Under the pieces are notes generated by a model that did not search any database, was not told the DNA's origin, and saw nothing but the letters and a program-made list of their open reading frames with translations. From the NCBI GenBank assembly GCA_022842245.1, contig JALHPZ010000002.1:124001-188000 (forward strand): a stretch of DNA of 64,000 nt, in the 5' to 3' direction. The position numbers and the translations under genes are program-made. Positions 7,872 to 17,409 of the stretch are shown here, piece after piece. Numbering within the stretch: the first letter of the stretch is position 1; every line of letters begins with the position of its first letter. This DNA comes from Gemmataceae bacterium (GTDB taxonomy: Bacteria > Planctomycetota > Planctomycetia > Gemmatales > Gemmataceae).

Positions 7872-9847
7872 GCCGCGAACTCTGGCCGTTCTTCGACCAG
7901 GAACTGCGCTACTTGCAGGAGCAAGCGCGCGACTTCGGCCGCGAGTATCCGAAGGAAGCCGGCTTCCTGCGACTGGAGGCCACGGGGCGCAGTACCGACC
8001 CGCACGTCGAACGACTGATGCAGGGATTCGCGCTGCTCGCCGCGCGGGTTCGCCAGAAGATCGACGACGATTTCCCCGAACTCACCGACGCGCTCCTGAG
8101 CCTGCTGTATCCGCACTACCTCGCGCCGCTGCCATCGATGCTGATCGCTCGCTTCGTGCCGAACCCGGGAGCGGACCTCGCAGGCGGCCTGACGATCCCG
8201 CGCCATACGCCATTCCGTGCCACCCCGATCAACGGCGTCGAGTGCGAGTATCGAAGCGTCTATCCGATCCGACTTTGGCCCGTCACGGTCGCCGAAGCCA
8301 GCCTCAAGCGGCCTCCCTTCCAGGACATCCGCGAACTCCTCCCCAAGCTGAAGGTGCCCCCGGGCGGCAGCAAGAGCCGCCTCAAACTCAAACTCGAACT
8401 CCCCGTTGGGACCACCTTCCAGCAACTGCCGCTCGGCGTGGCCGACCCGTCGACCGGCGGCCTCGCCGGGTTGCGATTCTTCCTCGACGCCGACGGGCCG
8501 CTCACCGCGACACTGTACGAATACCTGATGAACAACGTCACCGCCGTCGCGTTTCGCGAGCCGGGCGAACTCAAAGCATCCGAAGTGGCCCCGGAAATGG
8601 CGCTCGTCCCCGTCGGCTTCCGTGTCGCGAGCGGCGCGCGGACGTCCGGGCCGGACCTCGACGAGGGGGTCCTGCCCTATCCGCCGCAGTCGTTCCCCGG
8701 CTATCGACTCCTGACGGAGTTCCTCGCCTACCGCGACAAGTTCTGGTTCTTCGACCTCAAGGGCTGGGACCGCGCCCGCGCCGACGGCGTGCTTGGCCGA
8801 AACAGCATCGAGATCCACCTGTTCCTCAACGTGGACGTAAACCCCGACCTCGAACAGGCGGTGCGCGCGTCTACCTTCAAGCTGGGCTGCGGGCCGATGG
8901 TGAACCTGTTCCGCAAGGCCAGCACCGAAGGTATTCGCGTCACCCAGCAATGTTACGACTATCCACTCGTGACCGACTCGGAGCATCCCGAAGGGTACGA
9001 GATCTATTCGATCGACGGCGTATTCCACCGCTTGCCTTCGGGCGAGGAGATCTCCTACGCGCCGTTCTACTCGTTCCGGCACCAGGACCGGATGCGCGAC
9101 CGGCGCTATTGGTATGGCCGGCGCCGGCCCAGCGGACGGTTCGGCGACCGCGGCACCGAGATCGACCTGCATTTCGTCGATTGTGATTACAATCCGCGCG
9201 CCCCGGCCGAAGCGGTCGCGCTCGCGGCGGTCACCTGCTGCAACCGCGACCTGCCTTCGAAACTGCGCGAGAACCTGGAATCGTGGGCGCTGCGGCCGGT
9301 CGGCATGGTCGTGCCGGCGAGTATCGAGACCTTGCGCTCCCCGACCCCAACGTTGCGACCGATGCAGAAACGCGTCGACGCCGTGGGCCGCGACGAGTCC
9401 ATTCGCAAGATGAACTACTGGCGCATCGTTTCGCACCTGACGCTCAATCACCTCTCGCTCGTGGATACCGATCCGGATCGCGGCCGCGAGGCACTCGCCG
9501 AATACCTGGCCCTGTACGACTTTTCCGACGACCAGCATCCGGACCTGCGTGAGGTCGCGCGGCAGGTACGTGAAGGGATCCTCGGCGTGGACGCCGGGCG
9601 CGACGTCGCGTTCGTTCCCGGCGAGAGCCAGACCGTCGGCGGATACGCGAGGGGGCTGGAGGTGCGTCTCGAACTGGACGAGGAAAAATACGTCGGCATC
9701 GGTTCGTATCTGTTCGCCTCGGTACTCGAACGGTTCTTCGCGAACGCCGTTTCGATGAATTCGTTCACGCGATTGACGTATCGAACGCGGCAGCGCGGTC
9801 CGATCCGAAAATGGTCGGCGCGTGCGGGCGAGAAGGTCCTACTATGA
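7868..9847 (+). CDS. tssF: Type VI secretion baseplate protein TssF (VasA/ImpG)
   Basis: A 659-residue TssF homologue starting with a GTG that overlaps the tssE stop. The N terminus ELWPFFDQELRYLQEQARDFGREYP and the FPELTDALLSLLYPHYLAPLPSM block are the strongest family signature. TssF dimers with one TssG form the baseplate wedge clamp. Conserved stretches continue to the C terminus (RSRKY-like region replaced by YRTRQRGPIRKW), so the gene looks intact. It overlaps tssG by 4 bases (ATGA), typical of a coupled complex. Confidence 0.94.
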   Translation: MSRELWPFFDQELRYLQEQARDFGREYPKEAGFLRLEATGRSTDPHVERLMQGFALLAARVRQKIDDDFPELTDALLSLLYPHYLAPLPSMLIARFVPNPGADLAGGLTIPRHTPFRATPINGVECEYRSVYPIRLWPVTVAEASLKRPPFQDIRELLPKLKVPPGGSKSRLKLKLELPVGTTFQQLPLGVADPSTGGLAGLRFFLDADGPLTATLYEYLMNNVTAVAFREPGELKASEVAPEMALVPVGFRVASGARTSGPDLDEGVLPYPPQSFPGYRLLTEFLAYRDKFWFFDLKGWDRARADGVLGRNSIEIHLFLNVDVNPDLEQAVRASTFKLGCGPMVNLFRKASTEGIRVTQQCYDYPLVTDSEHPEGYEIYSIDGVFHRLPSGEEISYAPFYSFRHQDRMRDRRYWYGRRRPSGRFGDRGTEIDLHFVDCDYNPRAPAEAVALAAVTCCNRDLPSKLRENLESWALRPVGMVVPASIETLRSPTPTLRPMQKRVDAVGRDESIRKMNYWRIVSHLTLNHLSLVDTDPDRGREALAEYLALYDFSDDQHPDLREVARQVREGILGVDAGRDVAFVPGESQTVGGYARGLEVRLELDEEKYVGIGSYLFASVLERFFANAVSMNSFTRLTYRTRQRGPIRKWSARAGEKVLL

Positions 9848-11121
9848 GCGAGCCTGCCGCGGGACGGCCCCGGATGTCGCCGCGCGATCAGCTCTTCGAT
9901 CCGGAGGGCTGTTGCGAGTTCGATCCTTTCCAGGCCTTCATGACTCTGGAACTGATGGCCAACGATCGTCCGGTGCGGTCGACGGGCACCGGCTGGCAGG
10001 ATATTGAGGAGGCACTGCACTTCCGCGCGAATGTTTCCCTCGCGTTCCCGCCGAGCCTCATCGCTCAAGTCATTCCGCCGAAGGACGCCCCGCCGGACCC
10101 GACCCGGTATCAATCGACGAACGCCGAGCGGATGCGAGAGCGGTACAAGCGGCACGACGTACCGTCGGTCGTGGTGAATTTCTTCGGACTGTTCGGACCC
10201 CAGGGCGCGTTGCCCCTGACCTACACCCAGACGCTTTGCGAACTCGATACGCTCCGGCAGGTTCGCGGCACCTCGACCCGCACCGCGTTCCGCGACTGGC
10301 TGGACCTCTTCAACAACCGGATGACCGCGCTGCTCTACCGCGCGTGGCAGAAGTACCGCATGCCGGTCGGCTACCTGCGCTCGGCGTGGCGGCGACCGCC
10401 GACGTTGCCGCCGTCCAGCTCGGATCGGATCACACAGGCCCTGTTCGCCGTCGTGGGCCTCGGCACGCCGTCGCTTCGCAATCGGTTACGCGTACTCGGC
10501 CCCGCGGCCGCCGAAGAGTGCCGCGTCGGGGGATTGGGTTGCGAACCGCTGGTCCGGTTCGACGATCGCGCGATCCTCGCCTACGCCGGGGCGTTCGCCC
10601 GCCGCCACGCCGGCGCACACGAACTGCGTGCCATCCTCGCCGACCACTTCGACCTGCCGATCGAGGTCCAGACCCTGACCGGCCAGTGGCTCGACCTGCC
10701 CAAAGCCGCCCAGACGCGGCTCGACGACGGCGAATCCGCCGGTCGGCTCGGCGTCAACGCTGTCGCCGGCGAGAAGATCTGGGACTCCGGCAGCAAGTTC
10801 CGGCTCCGGATCGGTCCGCTGCTCTACCGTGATTTCGTCGGATACCTGCCCGATCCCACGCCGATCCCCGAGCGTAAGAGCATCTACCTGCTGTCCCAGA
10901 TCACGCGGCTGTACGTCGGAGCCGAACTCGATTTCGAAATCCAGCTGGTCTTGCATAATTTCGAGGTGCCGGACTGCCTGATCCAGGATGTGCCCGAAGG
11001 CGGTTTGGGCCTTCGGCTCGGCTGGAATACCTGGTTGAAATCCGAGACCATGCCGGATGAGGTGGACGACGTCCGGTTCGACGCGCCGTGCGACGTCGTC
11101 CTGCCGACCATTCAAGACTGA
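9844..11121 (+). CDS. tssG: Type VI secretion baseplate protein TssG (VasB/ImpH)
   Basis: A 425-residue TssG homologue. The start chosen is the ATG overlapping the tssF stop. Characteristic pieces are FDPFQAFMTLELM, FRANVSLAFPPS, VNFFGLFGPQGALPLTYTQ (the family core) and FRDWLDLFNNRMTALLYRAWQKYR. It completes the TssE-F-G baseplate set. No tssK, tssJ, tssL, tssM, vgrG or clpV follows; the next genes are unrelated metabolic genes, so the T6SS loci of this organism are dispersed. Confidence 0.94.
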   Translation: MSEPAAGRPRMSPRDQLFDPEGCCEFDPFQAFMTLELMANDRPVRSTGTGWQDIEEALHFRANVSLAFPPSLIAQVIPPKDAPPDPTRYQSTNAERMRERYKRHDVPSVVVNFFGLFGPQGALPLTYTQTLCELDTLRQVRGTSTRTAFRDWLDLFNNRMTALLYRAWQKYRMPVGYLRSAWRRPPTLPPSSSDRITQALFAVVGLGTPSLRNRLRVLGPAAAEECRVGGLGCEPLVRFDDRAILAYAGAFARRHAGAHELRAILADHFDLPIEVQTLTGQWLDLPKAAQTRLDDGESAGRLGVNAVAGEKIWDSGSKFRLRIGPLLYRDFVGYLPDPTPIPERKSIYLLSQITRLYVGAELDFEIQLVLHNFEVPDCLIQDVPEGGLGLRLGWNTWLKSETMPDEVDDVRFDAPCDVVLPTIQD

Positions 11122-11145
11122 CGGTACTTCGGGGAGAGTTTGCCG

Positions 11146-11829
11146 ATGCCCGCGAAACGGATCGTATTGACGGGTGCGACGCGGGGGCTGGGCCGGGCCC
11201 TCGTGCCGGCGTTGGCGGCCGCAGGGCACACCGTGTTCGGATGTGGCCGGTCCGCGTCGCTGGTGGCGGATCTGGCCGTCCGGTTTCCGTCACCGAACGC
11301 GTTCGCGGCCGTGGACGTTACCGATTGCGCCGCCGTGGACGCCTGGGCCGCCGGTGTGATCAATTCCTATGGTCCGCCGGACCTTCTCGTCAACAACGCC
11401 GCCGTCATGAACCCCGTCGCGAAGCTCTGGGAGATTCCGGCGGACGACTTCGACCGCGTGATCGACGTGAACGTGAAGGGCGTGGCGAACGTGCTGCGCG
11501 CGTTCGTGCCCGCGATGGTGCGCCGAGGATCGGGCGTGATCGTGAACCTCTCGAGCGGTTGGGGCCGCAGCACCGCACCGGATGTCGCTCCCTACTGTGC
11601 GTCGAAGTACGCCATCGAAGGGCTGACGCTCGCGCTCGCGCAGGAACTGCCGCCGGGCATGGCCGCGATTCCGCTCAACCCCGGCATCATCGACACCGAC
11701 ATGCTGCGGCAGGCGTGGGCCGACGGTGCCGCCGCATTCCCGAAGGCGGACGTGTGGGCGACTACCGCCGCTCCGTTCTTCCTGAAGCTTGGCCCGGCCG
11801 ACAACGGCAAATCCCTCTCCGTTCGATGA
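11146..11829 (+). CDS. Short-chain dehydrogenase/reductase
   Basis: A 227-residue classical SDR oxidoreductase using NAD(P). The cofactor motif TGATRGLGR is at the N terminus, followed by LVNNAAV (NNAG type), a catalytic serine in NLSSGWG and the YCASKYA catalytic tyrosine-lysine motif. A GGGGAGAG Shine-Dalgarno at 11131-11138 favours the ATG at 11146 over a TTG six bases earlier, which would sit almost on the ribosome site. Substrate is unknown. It follows tssG by 24 bases on the same strand but has no known T6SS role. Confidence 0.9.
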   Translation: MPAKRIVLTGATRGLGRALVPALAAAGHTVFGCGRSASLVADLAVRFPSPNAFAAVDVTDCAAVDAWAAGVINSYGPPDLLVNNAAVMNPVAKLWEIPADDFDRVIDVNVKGVANVLRAFVPAMVRRGSGVIVNLSSGWGRSTAPDVAPYCASKYAIEGLTLALAQELPPGMAAIPLNPGIIDTDMLRQAWADGAAAFPKADVWATTAAPFFLKLGPADNGKSLSVR

Positions 11830-11854
11830 ATCCCCGCCCACGGAGTGTCCGACG

Positions 11855-13063
11855 ATGTGGAAGTCGATTTCGCTGATGGTCTTCGCTTTGGGAGCGTGCG
11901 CCGCCGAACCGGAGCGCAAGCCGGTCATCGTGACGGAGGCCGCACGCAAACTGCACGCCGAATCGCTCGTCATCGACGGCCACAACGACCTGCCGTGGGA
12001 ACTTCGCCGCAAGGATTCCGGCGTGTCCTTCCGCGACATCGACCTGCTTCGCCCGCAGAAGAATCTGCACACCGACATCCCGCGGCTGCGCACTGGCGGC
12101 ATCGGCGCGCAGTTCTGGAGCGCGTACGTCCCGGCCGACACCGGCAAGAAGGGCGTCGCCCTCAAGACCACGCTCGAACAGATCGACGCCATCCACCGCA
12201 TGGTCGCCCGCTACCCCGACACGTTCGAGATGGCGTCCGGAACCGCCGACATCGAACGCATCCGCAAATCCGGCAAGATCGCCTCGCTCATCGGCATCGA
12301 AGGTGGCCACTCCATCGAGGGGTCGATCGGCGCGCTGCGCAGCCTCTATCGGCTCGGCGTGCGCTACATGACGCTCACGCACTCCGAATCGCTCGACTGG
12401 GCGGACAGCGCCACCGATGATCCGAAGTGCGGCGGTCTCTCCCCGTTCGGCGAGGAGATCGTCCGCGAGATGAACGCCCTCGGCATGCTAGTCGACCTCT
12501 CGCATGTCTCGCCCGACTGCATGAAGAAGGCGCTCAAGGTGACGAAGGCGCCGGTCATCTTTTCCCACTCTTCGGCGCGCGGGATCGCGGATCACCCGCG
12601 CAACGTTCCCGACGACGTGCTGAAGCTCGTGAAGGCCAACGGCGGCGTCGTCATGGTGAATTTCTACTCCGGCTTCGTCGTCCCCGAAGGTGCCCGCGCA
12701 ATGCAGAAGATGTTCCAGGTCGGTCGCGAGCTGAAGAAGAAATTCCCCGACGACGAAGCGAAGTATCTCGAGGCGATGCGAGCCTGGCAGAAAGAGAACC
12801 CGTTTCCGTCCGGCACGGTGCACACGGTGGTCGACCACATCGACCACATCGTCAAGGTCGCCGGCATCGACCACGTCGGCCTCGGCTCCGACTTCGACGG
12901 AATCATGAAGGTGCCGACCCAACTCGAAGACGTATCCACCTATCCCGTCATCACGCAGGCGATGCTGGACCGCGGCTACAAGCCGGAGGAGATCCGGAAG
13001 TTGCTGGGCGAGAACCTGATGCGCGCCTTCCGCGAGGCGGAGAAGGTGGCCGGCAAACGGTGA
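11855..13063 (+). CDS. Membrane dipeptidase-like M19 metallopeptidase, probable lipoprotein
   Basis: A 402-residue renal-dipeptidase (M19) family zinc hydrolase. Metal-binding signatures are VIDGHNDLPWE near the N terminus, IGIEGGHSIEG, LTHSESLDWAD, VDLSHVSPDCM and VIFSHSSAR, then HVGLGSDFDG. The start MWKSISLMVFALGAC gives a short hydrophobic leader ending in a lipobox-like LGAC, so it is probably a lipoprotein facing the periplasm. Family members hydrolyse dipeptides, including D-amino-acid dipeptides and beta-lactam-like substrates. It lies 25 bases after the SDR gene, maybe co-transcribed. Confidence 0.92.
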   Translation: MWKSISLMVFALGACAAEPERKPVIVTEAARKLHAESLVIDGHNDLPWELRRKDSGVSFRDIDLLRPQKNLHTDIPRLRTGGIGAQFWSAYVPADTGKKGVALKTTLEQIDAIHRMVARYPDTFEMASGTADIERIRKSGKIASLIGIEGGHSIEGSIGALRSLYRLGVRYMTLTHSESLDWADSATDDPKCGGLSPFGEEIVREMNALGMLVDLSHVSPDCMKKALKVTKAPVIFSHSSARGIADHPRNVPDDVLKLVKANGGVVMVNFYSGFVVPEGARAMQKMFQVGRELKKKFPDDEAKYLEAMRAWQKENPFPSGTVHTVVDHIDHIVKVAGIDHVGLGSDFDGIMKVPTQLEDVSTYPVITQAMLDRGYKPEEIRKLLGENLMRAFREAEKVAGKR

Positions 13064-13066
13064 GGC

Positions 13067-13585
13067 TCAGGTCGTGAGACGCGATTGAATCGCCTTCACG
13101 AACGCGGGCAGATCCTCGGGCGTGCGGCTCGTGACGATCTGCCCGTCGACCACGACTTCGGCGTCCACCCACATCGCGCCGGCGTTCACCATGTCGTCCT
13201 TGATGGCGAAGAAGCCGGTCGCTTTTCGCCCGCCGCGCAGGGCGTCGGTCGAGCAGAGCACCCACGGCCCATGGCAGATCGCCGCGAGGACCTTTCCCTG
13301 CGCGTGGGCATCGCGCACCAGTTTCAGGATCGCCGGGCTGCGGCGCAGATAGTCGGGACACCAACCGCCGGGAATGATGATGGCATCGAACTGCGCGGCC
13401 GACACGTCCGCGGCCGCAACCTCCGCCTTCGCCGGGTAGCCGAGCTTGCTCGGATAGGTCTTGCCCGCTTCCGGGCCGACAAGCCGCACGGTCGCGCCGG
13501 CTTCGCGGAATCGCAGCACCGGATACCAGAGTTCCAGTTCCTCGTACTTCTGCTCGACGAGGACGGCGATCGTCTTTCCGGTCAC
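13067..13585 (-). CDS. DJ-1/PfpI family glutamine-amidotransferase-like protein
   Basis: A 172-residue single-domain DJ-1/PfpI protein. The nucleophile elbow is AAICHGPWVL, with cysteine followed by histidine exactly as in PfpI/YhbO-type proteins; IIIPGGWCPDYLR supplies the other conserved loop and an early glutamate is in EQKYEELELWYP. Members are described as stress-related deglycases, proteases or chaperones, so the substrate should be left open. It is convergent with the dipeptidase gene (3 bases apart) and just downstream of the ABC-2 permease on the same strand. Confidence 0.9.
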   Translation of the reverse strand: MTGKTIAVLVEQKYEELELWYPVLRFREAGATVRLVGPEAGKTYPSKLGYPAKAEVAAADVSAAQFDAIIIPGGWCPDYLRRSPAILKLVRDAHAQGKVLAAICHGPWVLCSTDALRGGRKATGFFAIKDDMVNAGAMWVDAEVVVDGQIVTSRTPEDLPAFVKAIQSRLTT

Positions 13586-13588
13586 AAG

Positions 13589-15493
13589 TCACTTCCCTTC
13601 GCGTTCGAAACGGCGCACGGCGTCGTGCCAGAGGATGATGGGTAAGAGTACGAAGCCAAGGACGGCGGCGAGGAGGCCGGCGAGCGTGGCGAACCTGTCC
13701 GTATCGCGTTCCTCGCTTGAAATCGCGGCGATGCTCGACACGCCGAACGGGAGACTGGTCGCGGTGGCGAACGATTCGAAGAACCGCGGCGAACCGCCGA
13801 GGAGTTCCGCCGCGCCGCCGACGAGCACCGCGAGCATCGGGGGCAAAAGGAAGAGCGCGAACGCCGCGGCGACGTACCAAGCGGTGGCGCGCGCGGTCGA
13901 CGCGCAACGGACGGATAGCCAGACGGCGAGGGCGAGGAAGAACGGCGCGGCCGCAGCGATGGCGGTACTGACGATCAGGAATCCGTCCAGGTTCATGCTG
14001 CCGGTCAGCAGCGCGAACATCGAGACCAGAGCATAGCCGATCGCCCAGTGGCGCAGCCACAAGAGTGCGGCCCACGCCTTCGCTTCGAGCAAGCGGGGCC
14101 GATCCACGGGAATGGCGAAAAGCGAATCGAGAGTTTGCCGTTGCCGCTCATTCGCCACGCAGCCGACGGTGCGTGCGCCGGAGAGCGGGATCACGAACGC
14201 AATCAAGACCACGCAAACCACGCGGAAGAGCGGGTTAATGACATCCTGTGGCCGGTCCGACGACGCAGCGGTGGCGAACGCCCCGAAGAGCGCCGGAAGG
14301 AAAGCCGCCACGAATAGCGCAAGCCCCAACCCGCGCAAAGCGTCCGTTTCGAACGACGGCAGTTTCCCGCCGAAATGCCGTTCCTTCCAGAGGAACGGCT
14401 GGTCGTCGTCGATCGGCGGGATACGCACGAAGCGCGGCGGCGGGCGCTCCCGGCGCACGTGATCGCGAGTCCTCTCGGACGAAGTCGATTCCCCGTCGCC
14501 CGGCGCTTCCACCCACCGTGGCCCGTTCGCCGGCTTCCACTTCGGGGAATCCTTCCGCGGGACCGGATTGCGGATCCGGATCGCGCGGACATTGCCCATC
14601 GCCAGAATAGCGAAGAACAATGCGAGTACGGCGTGGATTGCAATGGCCAGCATCGTCGCTTCGAAGAGATCGAACGATCGGAATGTGCCGGGGTTGACGC
14701 TGGCGATGAGCAGCACGAACGGAGAAATCGCGCTGAGGTTGCTTCCCACACCGAGACACGACAAGCAGCAACCGGTCATGAAGAATAGTGCGATCGCCAG
14801 CGTGTACGAGTTGGCGAGCACGACTTTCATGGAATCGTGGCGAGTCGCCTGCCAGAAGCTGAAAGCCGCGAGACTGATGGTAGCGAGCGTGGCGGCGGCA
14901 AAGGACGCGGCGAGGATTTCCGGGTCGACGCCTCCGAAGTGCAGGGAGATAGCGAGCACGGGCAGGCCCGCGAGGGCGAGGGCGAGGACGAAGAATACGC
15001 GGGCGGCGAGCTTGCCGAGGACGATCTCGCGGTTTGAGAGAAGGGAGGTTTGCAGGAACGCGAGGGTGCCGCGGTCCTTCTCCTCGATGATCGACGCGCC
15101 GGCGAAGACGGGCGCGACCAGCGTGAGGGCCGCGAGTTGGCAGAACAGGAAGATCTGAAAGAAGGTGGTGGCGAAGGCGGTGACGCGTTCGCGCGGGAAA
15201 TCGCCGCCGGAGAGGATGAGGCGGATCGGGTTCACTTCGCGGAACTGGCTGAGGAAGGCGATGGCGAGTCCGGCCAGCAACAGGAGCGAATAGGCCACGC
15301 GCAGGCGGACCTGCGTGCCGCGGCGCGTGACGGCGACGAGTTCGTGCCAGAAGAGCGGGCCGAGGATCGCCGGCGACTCGCGACGTCGGCGGACGCTCGC
15401 GACGACTTTCAGCGCGAGTCCGGGCAGCAGGATCAGTCCGGCGACCACGCCCGCAGCGAGAAGCAACACACCCGCGATACCGGACAGGTTCAT
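13589..15493 (-). CDS. Large ABC-2 type transporter permease
   Basis: A 634-residue polytopic membrane protein. The N-terminal half has the ABC-2 pattern: a cytosolic stretch with FWHELVAVTRRGTQVRLRV, then IIEEKDRGTLAFLQTSLLSNREIVLGKLAAR, the NatB/ABC-2 coupling motif preceding the transmembrane core. A second similar motif (ANERQRQTLDSLFAIPVDRPRLLEAKAWA) lies near residue 430, so the protein looks like two permease halves fused. The gene overlaps its neighbour at 15490 by 4 bases. No ATPase is adjacent, so the energising subunit is elsewhere; the exported substrate is unknown. Confidence 0.82.
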   Translation of the reverse strand: MNLSGIAGVLLLAAGVVAGLILLPGLALKVVASVRRRRESPAILGPLFWHELVAVTRRGTQVRLRVAYSLLLLAGLAIAFLSQFREVNPIRLILSGGDFPRERVTAFATTFFQIFLFCQLAALTLVAPVFAGASIIEEKDRGTLAFLQTSLLSNREIVLGKLAARVFFVLALALAGLPVLAISLHFGGVDPEILAASFAAATLATISLAAFSFWQATRHDSMKVVLANSYTLAIALFFMTGCCLSCLGVGSNLSAISPFVLLIASVNPGTFRSFDLFEATMLAIAIHAVLALFFAILAMGNVRAIRIRNPVPRKDSPKWKPANGPRWVEAPGDGESTSSERTRDHVRRERPPPRFVRIPPIDDDQPFLWKERHFGGKLPSFETDALRGLGLALFVAAFLPALFGAFATAASSDRPQDVINPLFRVVCVVLIAFVIPLSGARTVGCVANERQRQTLDSLFAIPVDRPRLLEAKAWAALLWLRHWAIGYALVSMFALLTGSMNLDGFLIVSTAIAAAAPFFLALAVWLSVRCASTARATAWYVAAAFALFLLPPMLAVLVGGAAELLGGSPRFFESFATATSLPFGVSSIAAISSEERDTDRFATLAGLLAAVLGFVLLPIILWHDAVRRFEREGK

Positions 15494-17409
15494 GGCGCGC
15501 GGTTATCCAGGAGGGGACCGCGTTCGGTGGAGCCGTCGCAAGCGGCGGCGAAGCGGCGACTCGCCAGACAGTACAGATATCGGGCGATCAAGGAATAGAC
15601 GAACAGCCCGCCGACATAGCCGGCGATCCAGTAGGGAAGACTGTCGGACGGTACTTGCTTCGCGAACCCCGGCGCGACGAGGCCGAACGGCGGAATCAGC
15701 CCGACCGCGATGTACTTGAGGGATTCGATCGAAGTCGACGCAATAAGCGCGCCGCCGACGCCGGCGGACGCCATCAACGCGAAGGTGGCGATGAAGATGG
15801 CGACGCCGATGCGTTTGCCCGCGACCTGAATGTTCGGCGCGGTGGCACCAAAGCAGAACGCGATACTCGCCATCAGGTTCATGAACACGATCTGATAGAG
15901 CAGCAAGCCGATCAAGGTCCACCAGAGGTAGCCGCCGCAGATCACGGCCGGGACGCCGACGATGAGGAACCAAAACACAATGCCACGGCCGATGCGCTGC
16001 ACGCCGGCGTACTTCTGCCGAAAGATTTCGTCGGGGCCGAGGTCGCTCAGGAGCACGTTGAGCAGCGTGTCGCGTTCGCGCTCTCGTGGGATCGATTGCA
16101 GTGCGAGGTTTTGCGAACTGAAGATACCGATGATCACGATGATGATGGGCAGGAAGCGGGCCACATCGTTCGCGATGAAGGTTCCGTATGCGCCGAGCGG
16201 GAACGCGGCCGCGGCGAGCAGTACGATGGCGGGCAGGATCACGAGCAACAGCGTCGCGATACGGTTGGCGGTCTTGTTCTTCTGCGCCGCGACGAGCAGC
16301 GGATTGCAGTGGATTTCCTTCCAGAGGATCGGCTCGTCGCCGACGGGTGGCCGCGGGTTGGCTTCGCCTTCCTTCGGTGTTACGGTTTCGCCGGCGTTGG
16401 CGGACGCCGTGCGCACCTTGCGTGCCGCGAGCAGGATCGCCAGCCCGCCGACAAGCGTGTGGAACGCCGCGAAGCCGGGGAAGTCCGCCGCGATGGCGCC
16501 GAGGCTGCCGCCGCCAAAGCCGAGCGTGGTCCACCTTACGAGCAGCGTCAGTGGATTGCCGATGGCGAACGCTTCGATGAGGTCGCCGATGGCGTAGCGC
16601 ATCGGATGCGCGGGCGTGCCGGGGAAGAACCAGACCTCCGGCCAGAACCGCAGGAGAGAGAGCAGGAAGACGAGGAAGAGGTAAGGCATGACGAAGAGCG
16701 CCATCCAGTTGCCGCTGCCCTTCTTGGTGGCGGCGAGGACGGAGCCAAGCGCCGACAGGCCGGAGATCGACGCGAGCATCGCGCCGCCGTAGCCGAATGC
16801 GTACAGGATGATCGACGGATCCAGCCGGAAGAGCAGCGGCATGGTGAGGAGGATCGGCACGGTCGCCAGCGGGTACATGAGCACGGCGATGAGCCGGGCG
16901 AGCATCTTGCCGATGACGAGTTCGCGGCCGCGCAGGTCGGTGACGAGTTGGAAATCCAGCCGTTTCGACTCGCGGTCTTCCGAGATGCCGTAGCAGAGGT
17001 AGGTGCTGGCGAGCGAAAGCGTGACGATCATCAGGATCCAGAAGACGAACAGGAACCCGCCGGCCGCGATGCTGGAGACCATCTCGGCGGGCGGCGCCTG
17101 GTCCGGCGGAAGCTGCGTGACCGCGTATTGCAGGCCGAGTACGGGCGCGGCGGCGAGCAGGGCGAGCAGCGGCCACCAAAGGTGCAGCCGTACCCGGCGA
17201 GTCATCGCCCGGAGTTCGAGTTGGAGAAACGGGCCGAAGAGGTAGAGTTTGCGAGTGTCCGCGAGGCAGGCGAGCAGGAGGAACGCAATCGCGGGCAGTA
17301 GACAGATCGGATAGTGGAACGCCGCAGCGAGGGCGAAGACGCCGAGCGCGGCGAAGACCGGCGTGTAGCGCTCGGGATCAAATCGCTCGGCGGAATCCAT
17401 GCCGGACAT
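15490..17409 (-). CDS. Large ABC-2 type transporter permease, paralogue of the next gene
   Basis: A 639-residue membrane protein with the same double architecture as its neighbour. The coupling motif SEDRESKRLDFQLVTDLRGRELVIGKMLARL is in the first half, and ERERDTLLNVLLSDLGPDEIFRQKYAG in the second. An in-frame ATG three codons in could also be used. The start overlaps the stop of the DUF255 gene by one base, and its stop overlaps the second permease by four, so the three genes are probably one transcript. The pair would form a heterodimeric transporter body; ATPase and cargo are not in the window. Confidence 0.82.
   Translation of the reverse strand: MSGMDSAERFDPERYTPVFAALGVFALAAAFHYPICLLPAIAFLLLACLADTRKLYLFGPFLQLELRAMTRRVRLHLWWPLLALLAAAPVLGLQYAVTQLPPDQAPPAEMVSSIAAGGFLFVFWILMIVTLSLASTYLCYGISEDRESKRLDFQLVTDLRGRELVIGKMLARLIAVLMYPLATVPILLTMPLLFRLDPSIILYAFGYGGAMLASISGLSALGSVLAATKKGSGNWMALFVMPYLFLVFLLSLLRFWPEVWFFPGTPAHPMRYAIGDLIEAFAIGNPLTLLVRWTTLGFGGGSLGAIAADFPGFAAFHTLVGGLAILLAARKVRTASANAGETVTPKEGEANPRPPVGDEPILWKEIHCNPLLVAAQKNKTANRIATLLLVILPAIVLLAAAAFPLGAYGTFIANDVARFLPIIIVIIGIFSSQNLALQSIPRERERDTLLNVLLSDLGPDEIFRQKYAGVQRIGRGIVFWFLIVGVPAVICGGYLWWTLIGLLLYQIVFMNLMASIAFCFGATAPNIQVAGKRIGVAIFIATFALMASAGVGGALIASTSIESLKYIAVGLIPPFGLVAPGFAKQVPSDSLPYWIAGYVGGLFVYSLIARYLYCLASRRFAAACDGSTERGPLLDNRAP

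Noticed and set aside
15655..17301. Long plus-strand frame opposite the ABC permease
   Set aside because: It is very rich in charged and glutamine residues, the usual shadow of a hydrophobic gene in high G+C DNA.
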